This document shows, in pieces, positions 1-12,002 of a DNA stretch of 64,000 nt. Both the position numbers and the translations under genes were made by a program. Source of the DNA: Helopsaltes ochotensis (taxonomy: Eukaryota; Chordata; Aves; Passeriformes; Locustellidae). The DNA is taken from the NCBI GenBank assembly GCA_013400155.1, contig VXBM01000240.1:711533-775532 (forward strand), given 5' to 3'. How positions within the stretch are numbered: position 1 is the first letter of the stretch; each line of letters starts with the position of its first letter. The notes beneath the pieces were generated by a model. That model did no database searches and was not told the origin of the DNA. It worked only from the letters and a program-made list of their open reading frames with translations.

Positions 1-2239
1 GCACAGGTTAACTCTGGCAGCCCCCAAGGTGACTGAAAGACACTTTCCAGTTAGTGCTCATTCTGGAATTTCCCGAAGGTTTGTCTTTCAGAAGAAATGG
101 CCAAACCATTAATGAATACTCCCTCCTTTCAGAAAAGCAGGATAAGCTGGCAATGACTGGATAAAGCCAGACTAGATGTGTGTGCTCACTGCTGAAACTG
201 ATTGTTCCAAAAGTGAACTATTTCTGTATAACCACAGAAAAGCCACTAAACAATCCTTAAAGCGCATTCTGGGGTCACAGGGAGTCTACAAGCCTTTCTC
301 AACCATGATGGCTGCCAGGAGGGAAATAATAGCTCATTCCGTTTCCAGAATGTCTCTGTAGTACCTTTTTGCTGGTTGTCTTGCAGAGACAGCTTTGTGC
401 TTATATTTTAAATTTGTGAAATGGCATCTACTTCACAAGCAGTTAAATATTCCCAGATGTCATTTCTTGCAAAGGTTTGCCATGTGCCCTTACTGTGGCA
501 TGAGATATTTCTTTTCAGTTTGTGCTTGATTGCAGTGAAGACGATTAAATGAAGCTTTTGTGGCGGCTACCAAGGTGGTGGGAGCAGGAATTCTCATGTC
601 CCACTGGCCACTCTGTGTGCAAGTCACATCACTGAGCCACGGCCCCATCACAAACATCACATCTCCATCCAGACCTGTACAAGAATACATGAGTGTAAAA
701 ATGTTGTAGCACCCAAATTGTGGGTCTTTCCCTCTACCACATCATGAAGTTTTTTCCACTCCACCTGGTAAAATGCAGTGGGTTTCTTATATTTTTTTAT
801 GTTACTGTCATACTAAAATACCTATAGATCATGGCAAAGGCTTCAAAATGTTGGATAATATCACTTCCATCATATTTACTCAAATTTCCAAACGTTCTTT
901 GCTGATCTGCACCTCTGGGAAGTTCTTCAAGAGTTGATAATACCTGAAAGAAAGAAATACTGAGAACTGCAGCATTTAACTGAAGTCTTTCAGTATGAGA
1001 GTTAGGACTGAACTTAACTGTTTCTTTATCTCTTACTGGATCTTTCTTATTTTGGAGAAGAGAATTGGCTGAGAAACTTTTTAAAAACAGCACTGGAATC
1101 TGGGAGGCTTCATGGCTTACTGAGGACACTCTGCTGGAGCCCACCTTTTATAAGACATTTATAAAAGTTGTTGGGGTTCTCACGCACATGATTGGTTTGG
1201 AAGCTACAAGAAATAGTAGAACCTGTCTTGAAAGAGAATAAAAGATTTCGGGTTAGTAGAGTTGTTCAAGGACATGAACAAATAAAAGTTTAGTGATGAG
1301 AGGTGAAATCTCAGTGGACCACTGCGCACAATTGCTTGTAGAGCCACAAACCTTAGTAACAGGATATGCTGAAAGGACAAACCTAAGATTTATATGCATG
1401 CTAAGAGTATTTCAGTAAGAACTGTCAGACAGTTTAGTGGTTGTGAAATACTCTGTGGTTACTTTTAATTTTGTGAATCAGTGTTTTCTAGATATGAAAA
1501 ATCAGGAAAAGTTACTGAAGGTCTCAATCTTTAAAGTACACAGATGTTAAATTTTCTGTAAACCATTGGAGTGTGTCCTTGATGAGGGAAAAAGGGCAGA
1601 AATCTTACATTGGCTTCTGTTGCCTTCTGAGCCTTATCTGAAATGGTTCACTCTTTTGTTGTTGCTTTTTCATAGACTTTTTTTAGCATGTAAACATACA
1701 GAATTGTGTTTCAAGTTGCAAAAATATATTCTTGTGTCTTCTCATGAAAACACTTCACAGCTGTGGGCTTTGCTTCTTCTTTAGCTTCTCCTTGCTGTAA
1801 CTTTAACCTTGTATGATGTCAAATTCCAGTGAAACTTTCTCTGATGTTTCTGAGAAATATTTTCTGCCACTAAATATCAGCATATCAAGTTACTGAGTCA
1901 TACTTAATTTGAGAAAAACCTCCTCAGAAAAATATTTTTTCAAAATCACTATATTTACAAATAATTAAAAGAATGTATCTTCAGACTATTTACTTAGCTT
2001 TACAAAGAATCTCTCCAGAAATAATTACCAGATTGTACTCTTGTTTTTTGTTGTATACACAGTTATTTTACTCTCCATCTTGTAATTATCACTCACTGCT
2101 GTTGGTATCACTGATTTTTTCAGTTATAAACCTTAAAGTAGTCTTCTGGCTATACATAATAAACCCTCTTTTTTCATGCCTTATTAACTGGAGAATACCT
2201 AATTTTTGCAGCTACAATTTCAACGTGCCAGACCCTTAG

Positions 2240-3708
2240 CTGGTTGTATTAATTTGACATAGATGGTTAAAAAGAAACTAATTGGTGACCTACTTTAAAA
2301 TTAGCAACCAAATTAATCAATGAGATGCAAGTACACACCTCTAGGAAAAACCGATAAATACGAGAGATTACTGGGGCAGTCTCTCTTCTCGCCGTGGCCA
2401 GGCAGGGGATGGCAGCGTGGGCTTGGTCCCCCCTGCCCTCGGCCGGCCGGGTCGGGCCTGGCTGGGCTCGGCCGGGGCCCAGATGCAGTCGGAGCCCTGG
2501 TGGGGCTGAGCCGAGCTTCCCCCCACCACCAAGCCCGGCAGCTCGGAGGGGGAGAGGGGGAGGAGAGCCCTGGGCCGAGGGAATGCTCCTGGGTCACCCC
2601 TGGAGGAGCAGCACCGTGCCCAGCTGAGCTCACCCCTGTGAGACCCAGGGGTGGAAAAAGAGAGACCCTGGACTCGTGGATGGATCTCAGCTATTCCCTA
2701 TTTCATCGGTGTGGATCTAGCATGCTGGAGAGACTTTCGCAACTGCCTTGTGGTGGAGATCACATGGCCACCTGCAGGCCCAGGCAAGGAATATTAACTC
2801 TTTCCTGATACAGATTGAGACTTTGCTTAAACTAACTCTTTTGAGAGAAAGAAGAGCTAAATTGGAGATATGTAAAAGACAATATGAAAATATCAAAGTC
2901 AGTAAAGGAAGAGAGACTTCTTAAGTGGAAGAGATGGCAAGTTGCCTTAATTTTAAGCTGAAAATCTCCTTTAATTTATGGTAACAAACTATAATATTCC
3001 TTTAAATCATGAACTCTGAATTGGGGAGATGTTTTTATAGTTTCTAAGCGAAAGGTAATTGATTTACTTAAGTGAATTTTGGATTAAAAAACTGTAATCT
3101 GGTGATCTTGTGAGCTATGTGAAATAAGTGAGATGAAAAGAAACTCCGGCACCAGGGAGAAAGCAGGTATTTGTTTCCTGAAGATAAAAAGGCTTTTTGT
3201 TATGAAACTATGCATCTTTAAAAAGAATGAAACCCCAACAAGGACCATGACCCATATGCAGCCCTGGTAAAGGCTGTTGTTTTTGGGAGGTTTTTTCCAC
3301 AATTGCAAGTTTTTCCCAGGGTGGGCTGCATTTGTGGGGTTAGGAGCCACAGACTGTGTCTCTTGTAAGAAGTTACCATAACGAGGAGAAACTTTCTCTC
3401 TTTAAGGCTGGATGAAAATCTATTTTATAGGTGGTACTGACTTAGAGTTCTGAGTTTTTGTCCCTTTACATTGTTTTTGTAAGAAAGGTAAACTGTTCAT
3501 ATGGAAAGGGTGGTGCTTTTAGGAAGTTTCAATATTTTCTTTGTTCTTTTTTTGTATGTGTTAATAAATTTAACTAGTTCTTCTATCTTTTAAGTTGAGC
3601 CTGGTTTGCCTTTATTCTAATTCTGTTCCACACTAAGAGAAATATTCAGACCACTACACAAAAATTTAGCAAGCAAAATTCTGGCGAACATGAAACCACT
3701 ACATCTTT
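2240..3708 (+). mobile_element. Candidate endogenous-retrovirus LTR with trailing primer binding site
   Basis: A GC-rich, CpG-containing block (about 2390-2640) stands alone in AT-rich intron. It is followed by AT-rich sequence, an AATAAA at 3563-3568 and then a terminus near CACTACA (about 3702). Immediately after it, 3709-3726 resembles a retroviral primer binding site. A U3-R-U5-like order with a polyadenylation signal near the 3' end fits an LTR on the + strand. No gag, pol or env sequence follows, so it would be a solo or truncated copy. The left boundary is a guess because no terminal inverted repeat or target duplication could be confirmed. Confidence 0.5.
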
Positions 3709-3726
3709 TGGTGTTTCTGCCCGGTT
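3709..3726 (+). other. tRNA-Val-like primer binding site of the candidate LTR element
   Basis: The 18 bases TGGTGTTTCTGCCCGGTT differ at one position from the complement of the 3' end of vertebrate tRNA-Val (recalled, not looked up). The similarity continues a few bases beyond. A TGG-starting tRNA complement lying just after an LTR end is the standard priming site for reverse transcription. Confidence 0.5.
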
Positions 3727-5558
3727 ACGAATTTTAATCCATTACACTGATGTTAACCAAGTTTTTTTCTGCCAGCTGTTTGTTGAGTGTACTCTTCGAT
3801 TTGGATATAAATGGATGTAGATAGCACCTCTGTGCACTCAGTTTGTGCATTAATGTATTTAGATATTTGAGGATATTATTTAAATTATTTTATTAGATGC
3901 TATTTTTTTAAAATATATATATAAATATTTTAAATCCTTTTCCAGAAAATAGTGCAAAAAGATCTTTTTTGCAAAATCAAGACAAAATATTTAGGATCTT
4001 TCTGTTCCCTTTTTTTTTTTTTATCTGCTTCATGTCTCTTTTGAAAATTGGAGCAGTTTTGAAGCATTTCACCAAAAAATGAAAGAAAGAAGTCACATTC
4101 CTTCTTTTGTTGTCTCTCAATTGAACAGCTAATTTTGTACCTGAAAGTGTCCAATGTTAAGAAGAAACACAAAACACCTTATTTTGAAACTGTGACCTGT
4201 TATCTGCTTGAAGTAGTTGAAACGATCACAGGCAGAAATGCATGAAGGACAATGACATTCAGCTAAGATGCTTATGCTCAAAAGTAATTAAGTTTTTTGC
4301 ATTTTGATCAGCTTTTAATTTGAATTCTGTGCATTAAAATTCTGTAGTTATGACTACTACGTGTTTGTTAAGTGAACAGTTGATTATGTTTCATAGTTGT
4401 ATGACCTCTCACAAGTTCCTGTGCAATTGATATGTTTGAATTATTTATGATTATGAAATCATACAATTTAATTACTACTAGTTAATTCTAATTTGTACTG
4501 GGGTAAACCAAGTGTGTCCAGTCAGAATCAGAATTAGGACTGGGATAGGACACTGTAGAGCACAGAGACATCAGATGTTTCCTGATACTTTTTGTGACCA
4601 TCTTATACTTTGGAAGAGTAGGCGAAAGCTTGGAAAGAAAAATAAGTCCATCTCCGTGTAGTGTGATCAAGGTAATTGTGTCTCCTATAACAACAACCTG
4701 GTATATATATTTATTTCTGCTCCCAGTTTTTGAGTGCACTGTCAGCTGCTGTGAGGTCTGAAATGGTTGGGCTTTAACACTGGCTAAACATTATTCGGCA
4801 TTTTCCTGATTTGAGTCCATTTCTCAAGGTAAGGAGTGTACAAAAGATGATGGAGAAGCCTGTTGGACAGAGTTCTGGCAGTAGCAGAGACTTGTCTCTC
4901 TCCTCTCCGGGTAGATATGATCAAGAATGAAGCTTGAAACCCTTGGGGTGTGACAGCAGAGTGGGGAATTGTAGCTGACAGCTTGGAGGTAGCCATGAGG
5001 ACTTGCAAGGTGCCTGTACAGGATAAAAGAAGTCTGAGGCAAATCCCAAACTGACCATTTTTCACTGAGAGATTAGAGTTATCTAATCCCACCAAAGGTG
5101 CTTGCTTAGCCCCACAGCTCAGGAGTGTCCATCTGGCACTATCAGACAGTTGAGTTTCTTCCTTTGGCCACAGACACAGCTGTGTTGTCCACACTTCAGA
5201 ATCCACTAATAGGTGGTTACAAAATGTCCAGATCAGCAAATAATTAAAAATCCCTTTGATGTGAATAATTTTGGGCAACTATTTCTCATGGGGAAAAATT
5301 GCTCCTGTTTCCAGGCTGTTGCTCAGTCTATTCAAACTGAATAACAGCTCCAGCAATCTATTTGTCAGGCAAATTCAGGTGCAGTTTCAAAGCTGAAATG
5401 TCTCAGCTTGTGAAAGTGTTTGAATTCAAACCTAAAGATTCTTAGGTAAATAAATAATAATATTAAAAATTATGTTCATCTGTGATCAGGTAGCCAAGAC
5501 AGAGGTAAATCAGAGCAGTGTGCTAAGTCTCTTGCAGGTGTGTGTTCTGACATGACTG

Positions 5559-5625
5559 AGAATCATGGAGTCATTTAGATTGGAAAAGGCTCTTAAGATC
5601 ATCAGGTCTGTAGTTATAATGGACA
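5559..5625 (-). mobile_element. CR1 LINE 3' tail fragment
   Basis: The run AGAATCATGGAGTCATTTAG followed by GATTGGAAAAGGCTCTTAAG is the reverse complement of the avian CR1 3' end (consensus ...TTAAGGTCTTTTCCAACC...ATTCTATGATTCT). Only the tail is recognisable. Confidence 0.55.
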
Positions 5626-5934
5626 GATCCTGTAGCGAGGGGCATCAGTGGGATAAAGACTTTTTCCATCACGTGCAGATGCACCTGTCATCTGCTGAGG
5701 TGCAATTTGCTTTCTTCGCTGTGAACTAAACTGTTTGTCCAGGTTTTTGACACAAACGCTAGTATTTTTTAAACTCCTTGCCAGTTAGGGCCAAAGGCTT
5801 CAATAAATTTCCCAAAACTCTGTTTGTATTTTATGCAATGAAGGTTAAGCAATGTGTAGCTGAATCCCATGAAGTTTTATGGCAATAGTTTTTCAAGGCT
5901 GGATCTGTTTGGGTTTTTCTGGTTGTCTGGGTTG

Positions 5935-6002
5935 TTTTTGTTTTGTTTTGTGTTTTGTTTTGTTTTGATTTGGGGGGTTTTTTGAGGTTTTTTTGGTTTT
6001 TC
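5935..6002. repeat. G/T-rich low-complexity stretch (TTTTG)n
   Basis: Imperfect TTTTG units alternate with T runs. It could be the tail of a minus-strand retroposon or simple slippage; no adjoining element was identified. Confidence 0.6.
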
Positions 6003-6857
6003 AGTTGCTGTCATCTGGTGTGAGAAGCTTCATCTGCATCTTTTTAGGTAACATCTGATTTAATGGAAGAATTATTTCTCTGTGCAAAATACAAAGTCAA
6101 AGTGATAAATGCAAACTTCCCCAGAGAGGTGTGGAGCTTCTGAGGCATGGATTACAGTAGCTAGCGAACAGTGAGAAAACTTAGAAATTATTGATTCAGA
6201 CATTAGTCAGGTTTAAAGTAATCTGTTTGCCTTCAGGTGGAGTTGCAGTTCACGTGATGCTTTAGACAGCATCTTACTGCGGGTGTGAAAAAGGAGCAAG
6301 GAGTTTTCTTTAAAACAGAATATGCTGATTTATAGTGAAACTATACCTCATGGTTTAAGTGGTTTCTATGGGTTGTGCTAATGTAACTATTTTGGATGTA
6401 CATGGGTGGATTTGAGAGGCCACTTGATGGACAGGGTAGAGGCATTTTCCAGAGTTCTCCTTAGTTACATGTCTGACTACCACTAAGTTATTATACAGTT
6501 CATCTGGTACCTTGCTAAATTCTGCCCTCTAAGGTAGCTGGGGATTTGTTCAGACAACTGAGTATCTTTAGCAGAAGAAGAGGTGCTTGAACTTACGAGA
6601 ATTAATCCTAATGTTGAGATTCAGATTCTTCTACAGAATGAGTAATTGATTGTGGATAAATAATCTTAGTTGTTCCCAAGCATCATCCACAAAACCTTCC
6701 TCCATCCAAACAGCAGTTACTCTAATATGTCTCCTTTGTCCTCTGTCATTTCCATGACAGACTTAAGACGAAAACATGAGTCAATAAACTTGGCCTAAAT
6801 TTATATTTTTCAGTGGATTGCCATGATGTAAAAGTCAGCACTTTACACAGGAGACTT

Positions 6858-6884
6858 TAAAAATCTCCTTGAAGGAGATTTTTA
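6858..6884. repeat. Perfect 13-bp inverted repeat with one-base centre
   Basis: The arms TAAAAATCTCCTT and AAGGAGATTTTTA are exact reverse complements separated by a single G. It lies inside the SLC2A13 intron, in otherwise unremarkable sequence. Confidence 0.85.
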
Positions 6885-8124
6885 GTAAATCAAATATATT
6901 TGTGTTCCACTTGAGACTTAAATTGGGAAATTGTAGATTATCATCATCCTGATAACCCAGGCACAAAAGGCTGGCATAAGAGCAGTACTTAAGTAGTTTT
7001 ACTTGTGTTAGAACAAAGAAATGGGGGGTTAGTGAAACTGTGAATTAACTATAAAATCTTTCTGTGCCATCAGCACCTGATGTCAAAGTTTATTTCAGAG
7101 CGGAATGTGTAATTTTGAAATATGCTTGTTCTAACAAGCATTTTACAGAGATGGACAATCACATTAGTGTTTTTCTTCAGAAGTAATTTCCTTTGCCTGA
7201 CTTGATTTGAATTTTGACCTTTTAACATTTTTGATCTAAATCCATTTAAGATGCTTTGGAAGGGCTTAAAAGACAGTGAGAAGTCAGTAGCTTTCATATT
7301 AAAAATATATGAACTGTTCAGAATGAAACAATTCATGCAAAAGCTGTATCTTTAGGGCTAGACAGTCCTCACTGTACAGCAAAGAGAAAATTAATGGATA
7401 TTTGAGAAGAAGATCAAGTTGGTCTCTCTTGTGCCTGTGCTGTCTTGCCCAGCCATTTCCCACACTGAGGCTTTCAGTGTTGTTCTTCAGAATTCTTGTA
7501 CAGCTGAAATGGCTCAAGTATTAGGAAAATTTACATTGATTATCAAGGAAATGGTTTTATCCTGTTTCATCCTCCTGTTATTTGCAATAATATTTTAGAC
7601 TCCCCACACTGGCTCTTTTCTTAACTTTTTTATATGCCATATGAAGGTAATTTAAGGAGATCGGGAACAAAGCTTAAGTTCTTTTGAGCTTCAGACTGTA
7701 TGTGATAGAGGATGGATTCTGTGATTTTGAAACTGACCATGTAATGCTTGTTATTTGAAAATCTACCGATCTTCTCATTTATTTCCAGTCAGTTGAATTT
7801 TTTGCATTAATTGTTGGTTGGTCAGGCTTTCACTAATTAGAACTGATGTGCATCCTAAATAGCCTGTAGCAAACACATAGCCAAAGAAATTCACAGTAAA
7901 GGTTTTCAGAGTAGCATTTTCATGTTTTTGGTTTGGCAGTAATTTCAGAGGCTGTGATGTGCTGTGTCTTCACTGATTGTACCAATGTGACTATTGCCCA
8001 CAGCGTATTGGTACATACAGACTCTTTGCACCAGTACCTGATTGCATCATTTCACTTGTACCATTTACAAGGAATTGCCTGGATGGTCACTCAACGTGTT
8101 GCAATCAACAACTTAATGACAAAG

Positions 8125-8335
8125 TGAACACCAGTGACAAGTGGCATTCCTCAGGCATCAGTACTGAACTGGTGCTGTTTAAGAACTTTGTTGATGATAT
8201 GGACAGTGGGATCAACTGTGCCCTCAGCAAGTTTGCAGACAACACCAAGCTCTGTGGTGCTGTCAACATGCTGGAGGGAAGGGATGCCATCCAGAGGGGC
8301 GTGGGCAGGCTTGAGAGCTGGGCCCATGTGAACCT
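8125..8335 (+). mobile_element. CR1 LINE reverse-transcriptase fragment, + orientation
   Basis: The translation contains CR1 reverse-transcriptase segments in two frames: SGIPQASVLN (around 8137-8166), then after a frameshift DMDSGINCALSKFADNTKL, followed by EGRDAIQRGVGRLESWAHVN. The FADD active-site box reads FADN, so the second catalytic aspartate is lost. The copy is dead. It ends abruptly where the opposite-strand CR1 begins. Confidence 0.8.
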
Positions 8336-9230
8336 CATAGAACCACAGAATCATCAAGTTTGGAAGAGCCCTTTAAGATGAAGTCCGACATCGGTCCAGC
8401 ACTACCACTGTAACCACTAAAGCACATCACCCAGTGCCAGCCTCTTAAACACCTCCAGGCATGCTGACTCCAATGCTCTCTGGGCAACCTATTCCAATGC
8501 CTGACTACCCTAACATGGCAAAAAACTTCACATATCTAACCTGATTCTCCCCTGTCTCAGCTTAAGGCCATTTCCTCTGGTCCTCTTACTTCAGTCACTG
8601 CAGAAGAGACCAGCCCTCATCTAACTACAATCTCTTTTTGGGTAGTTGCAGACAGCCATGACATGCCCCCTGACTCTTCTTGAGACTAAACAAACCCAGC
8701 TCCCTCAGCCATTTCTCATAAGGTCTGTTTCCTAAACCATTCATGAGCCTTGTTGCCCTTGGCTGGACATGCTCCATCACCTCAATATCCTCTTTAAATT
8801 GATGATCCCAAAACTGAGCACAGGATTCGAGGTGCAGTACAGTGCTGAGTACAGTGGGATGATCACTGCCCTGCTTCTGTTGACTTGATAAAGTCAAGAT
8901 GCCATTGGCCTTCTTGGCCACCTGGGCACACGCTGGCTCATATTGAGCCTGCTGTTGACCACCACTGCCAAGTCCCTTTCTGCCAAACAGCTCTTGAGCC
9001 ACTCCTGCCCCAGCCTGTAGCACTGCATGGGTTGCTGGGAACAAGTGCAGGATCCAGCATTTGGCCTTATTGAACTTCCTGCAGTTTTGTCCTCAGTTCA
9101 TTGATCAAGTCTGTCCAGGTCTCTCTGCAAAGCTTTTGTACACTCAAGCAGATCAACACTCCCACCCAACTTGGTGTTGTCTGCAAACTTACTGAGGGTG
9201 CACTCAACTCCCACAGCCAGATTATCAACA
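8336..9230 (-). mobile_element. CR1 LINE fragment, - orientation, about 0.9 kb
   Basis: On the + strand it begins with the reverse complement of the CR1 3' end (AGAACCACAGAATCATCAAG). On the minus strand it reads back through the 3' untranslated region into the last part of the reverse-transcriptase frame: FKEDIEVMEHVQPRATRLMN, YEKWLRELGLFSLKK, KANGIL, FNKAKC and finally the FADNTK box. Frameshifts separate these blocks, so it is a degraded, 5'-truncated copy. It is flanked on both sides by + strand CR1 sequence. Confidence 0.82.
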
Positions 9231-9428
9231 GGAATGTCAACAGGCTGTGGAACAGGCTGACCAGAGAAACTGCGGATGCCCCATCCCTGGAAGTGTTCAG
9301 GGACGGTTTAGATAGGGCTTTGAGTAACCTGGTCTAGTGAAAGATGTCCCTGCTCATGAACGGCGGGGGTTGGAACTTGATCATCCTTAAGGTCCCTTTC
9401 AGATCACACCATTCTATGATTCTTTGAT
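9231..9428 (+). mobile_element. CR1 LINE 3' end, + orientation
   Basis: The block begins with GCTGTGGAACAGGCTGACCAGAG-type sequence and runs through CCCTGGAAGTGTTCAGG and GGGGGTTGGAACTTGATCAT to ATTCTATGATTCTTTGATT. This is the canonical order and ending of avian CR1. With the + fragment at 8125-8335 it brackets the reversed copy. Confidence 0.82.
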
Positions 9429-9778
9429 TTTCTTCTGTATTTCAGCTTATGAAGTCATGGGTAGCTGCTCCTCTGCTTCCATCATATATGCTCCCTTCAT
9501 GCAGGACAAAATTCAGAATTTTGTCTAGTAATAAACCATATGTTAATTATAAATATGTTCTTCAGCAAAATAATAGGTCTTATAGAAACAGTGGTACCGA
9601 AGTAGATTTAGCACAGTAATAGAGCTTGAACAAATCCCCAGCCTTGATGGAGTGTTATTTTTTTAACATTCCCAGCACTGCAAGATGCCAGCAAATGCAG
9701 ATGTCTTCACTTTTACTATGTGTACCATGCTTCAGTTTACAACTGAAGGATAAGCAAAGCACAGTTTATTACTGCCAT

Positions 9779-9800
9779 TTATCTATCTATCTATCTATTT
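9779..9800. repeat. Short (ATCT)n microsatellite
   Basis: About five ATCT units are present. It is minor, but a potential length polymorphism. Confidence 0.7.
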
Positions 9801-11880
9801 AATCTGGTCTCAAGTGCTGGTTTTCCCATTTCATTGCACTGAATCTGCTTTTTTGCAATGAAATTTCCTCTCTGTTAGGGGTGGACAGTAGAGAATAAAT
9901 GAGTGGCCTCAGTCACAGGAGGCTTTGGAGACATCTGGTTCTCCCTTGTATCATTTGTGTCCCACTCTGTGTCCCTCTGGTAGGGGGAGGAAACACGCTG
10001 ACCTGCCTGCAGTTGTGTCTGCATGAATCAGCGTGTTGGTTTGTGCTCATGGAGATGGATGCAGGATAATAAACCAAGTATGTCTTTGTTTACAGTTTTT
10101 TGTTTGAGAGAAAATGTGAGGCCCTCTCTGCAGAGCTGCCAATCTGGCTGGGCAGAATGGAGAAACTCATCTCAGCATCAAGATGCTCATCAGCTTATAT
10201 TCATTACAAACACCTGCAAATGAAATTCACAGAACAGCAAAAGAAGCAAAAGTGATGATGTTAAAGCAGCGTGAAACCTAGCACTCCAGTGTTCTTGCAA
10301 TGGGCCAGGCTGTATCCAGGCACAAAGGATGTGCTTGGAGAGGGATGATCAGCTGATCTGTTTTCTATGTGTTTTCCACCTCAAGAGAGAAAATGAATGA
10401 ATGCCCTGGATGAGATGGCCTTTCCAGGGGAACTCAGCAAGGCAGGGTGGAAGGGTAGAAAGGTGTACACTGACACTGGCTGCATTCCAACCCCAAATTA
10501 AGGGTTAACATTTCTCCATTTGATCAGGTGCTGCTCAAGTCCAAAGTGGAACTGCAAATCTTACAGGTTACTGCCATTAAGGAAGCATTAGGGCTTTACC
10601 AAGGTTCAGACGCGCATTTTTCCAGTATTTATAGGGTTAATGTCTCTCTTTTAAATATTTTGGAACTTTGGATTTCCAGCTGTCCTGAAACTTGGTCTGG
10701 GACTTCATGATATCCTGCTTTAAATGTCCTTTCATCATTGATGACATAGGGAAGATTTCTGCCTCAGGAGTGCTGGTGGGTTGGTCATCAGTGCGCAGCA
10801 CATTGCTGTTCAACTCTGAAGCATTGCAGGGTGGCTCTTACTCCACCATCCACAACTTGTTGCCCACCTATTGCCCATTGCAGGCATCTTCATTCCGGTT
10901 TCCCTACTGTCAAGAGAGTCATATCCTTCACATAAGTGCTGAACTGATCTGGAAATCATAACCCAGGCAGATGTTCAGCTCTCTGTGTCTTCTTCTTTGC
11001 AAGTCAATAACATGGTTTGCATATGAAAGAGTAGTGTCTGCTTAAGTCTTCTCTCCAAAAAGTATAGGGTTTTTCATCTCTAGTAATTGGTGGCAGCTGA
11101 AGAGTTTCACTAGTTACATTTATGACTTATTCCTTTAAACAAATGTTGATTAAAAAAAAATTTATAACAAAAAATAAAGTTGCCAGTATGCCTTTAAAAA
11201 TGTTATATTGTTGGCAGTCGGGGGAAATACCTGATCTTATATCTATTCCTTGAAATACAGAATTCCCACATGGTCCTTGCAATAGAGACGTATTTTCTTT
11301 CAGTAGCTAATTGCAAGCACTACCTTCTCCTAAACTATTTCACTGTGTAGGAAGGAAAATACACACTTTCTTTCTTTATAACTTCACTTGACCTTGGCAC
11401 GCTCCATTGACATTGCTGATTACACCTGAAGTTGGTTCAGCAGTGACATAAGGACTAGCTTCCATCTGACCTTAAATCAGAACCTTGTGTGCAGCATCTT
11501 TAGCTCAAAGTCCTGCTGCTGCAGCTGGTTTTGTACGATATGATATTCCTGTGGATTGGTCTTGATGGCTTTGTATCACCATTTTTGTAGTAAGGACTGG
11601 TTGTTTGAAGGGGATCTGTAAATACAAGGCAAGTGTTTAAATTCAAGAATGTTCTGCTGATTACTCTTCCTAAGACCAGGCTTGAGGAAAAAAAAAACAC
11701 GCTTCTGAGTGCAGAACTTTGCTCAAAGATCTTGATAAATTTACAGGGATTAAGTTTTTTTGTCTTACGTGTACATTTACAGCCAGCATTTATTAAGATA
11801 TTATTTGCCATGTTTGTATTGCAATGCCAACTATTGCCTTGAAAATTCTTTAATAAAAAGGATTTTTGTTGATTTTTCAG

Positions 11881-12002
11881 GTGTTCAAACGAAACCGTAT
11901 TCAAAAAGGACGACTTATTTTGGGCATACAATTTCTGCCCTACCCCGTACTCTTGGACAGCACTTCTGGGCCTTATTTTGTATTTGGTTTTCTTTGCACC
12001 TG
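11881..12002 (+). CDS. SLC2A13: SLC2A13 third-last exon
   Basis: The acceptor is a T-rich tract ending TTTTTCAG and the donor is GTAAGA. The first base completes a codon from the preceding exon, then the exon reads CSNETVFKKDDLFWAYNFCP through LVFFAP and leaves one base of a Gly codon. The 122-base length fits the phase of the next exon. It encodes the end of the long extracellular loop and the start of a late transmembrane helix. Confidence 0.96.

Larger units (their letters stand above)
1..11880 (+). other. SLC2A13: SLC2A13 intron upstream of the third-last exon (partial)
   Basis: By position this is intron sequence, since the next exon's acceptor is at 11880. Its open frames are short and none resembles the preceding SLC2A13 exon. 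Within it I recognise a candidate LTR element at about 2.24-3.71 kb, a CR1 tail near 5.56 kb, a G/T-rich simple stretch at 5.94 kb, a perfect hairpin at 6.86 kb and a CR1 composite at 8.1-9.4 kb. The remainder shows nothing I can name. Confidence 0.85.

Noticed and set aside
2320..2808. GC-rich 162-codon + frame and its minus-strand partner
   Set aside because: It lies within the candidate LTR, its composition explains the openness, and no protein similarity is seen.
8125..9044. Reverse-transcriptase-like frames as possible host genes
   Set aside because: They are fragments of degraded CR1 LINEs with frameshifts and a lost catalytic aspartate.
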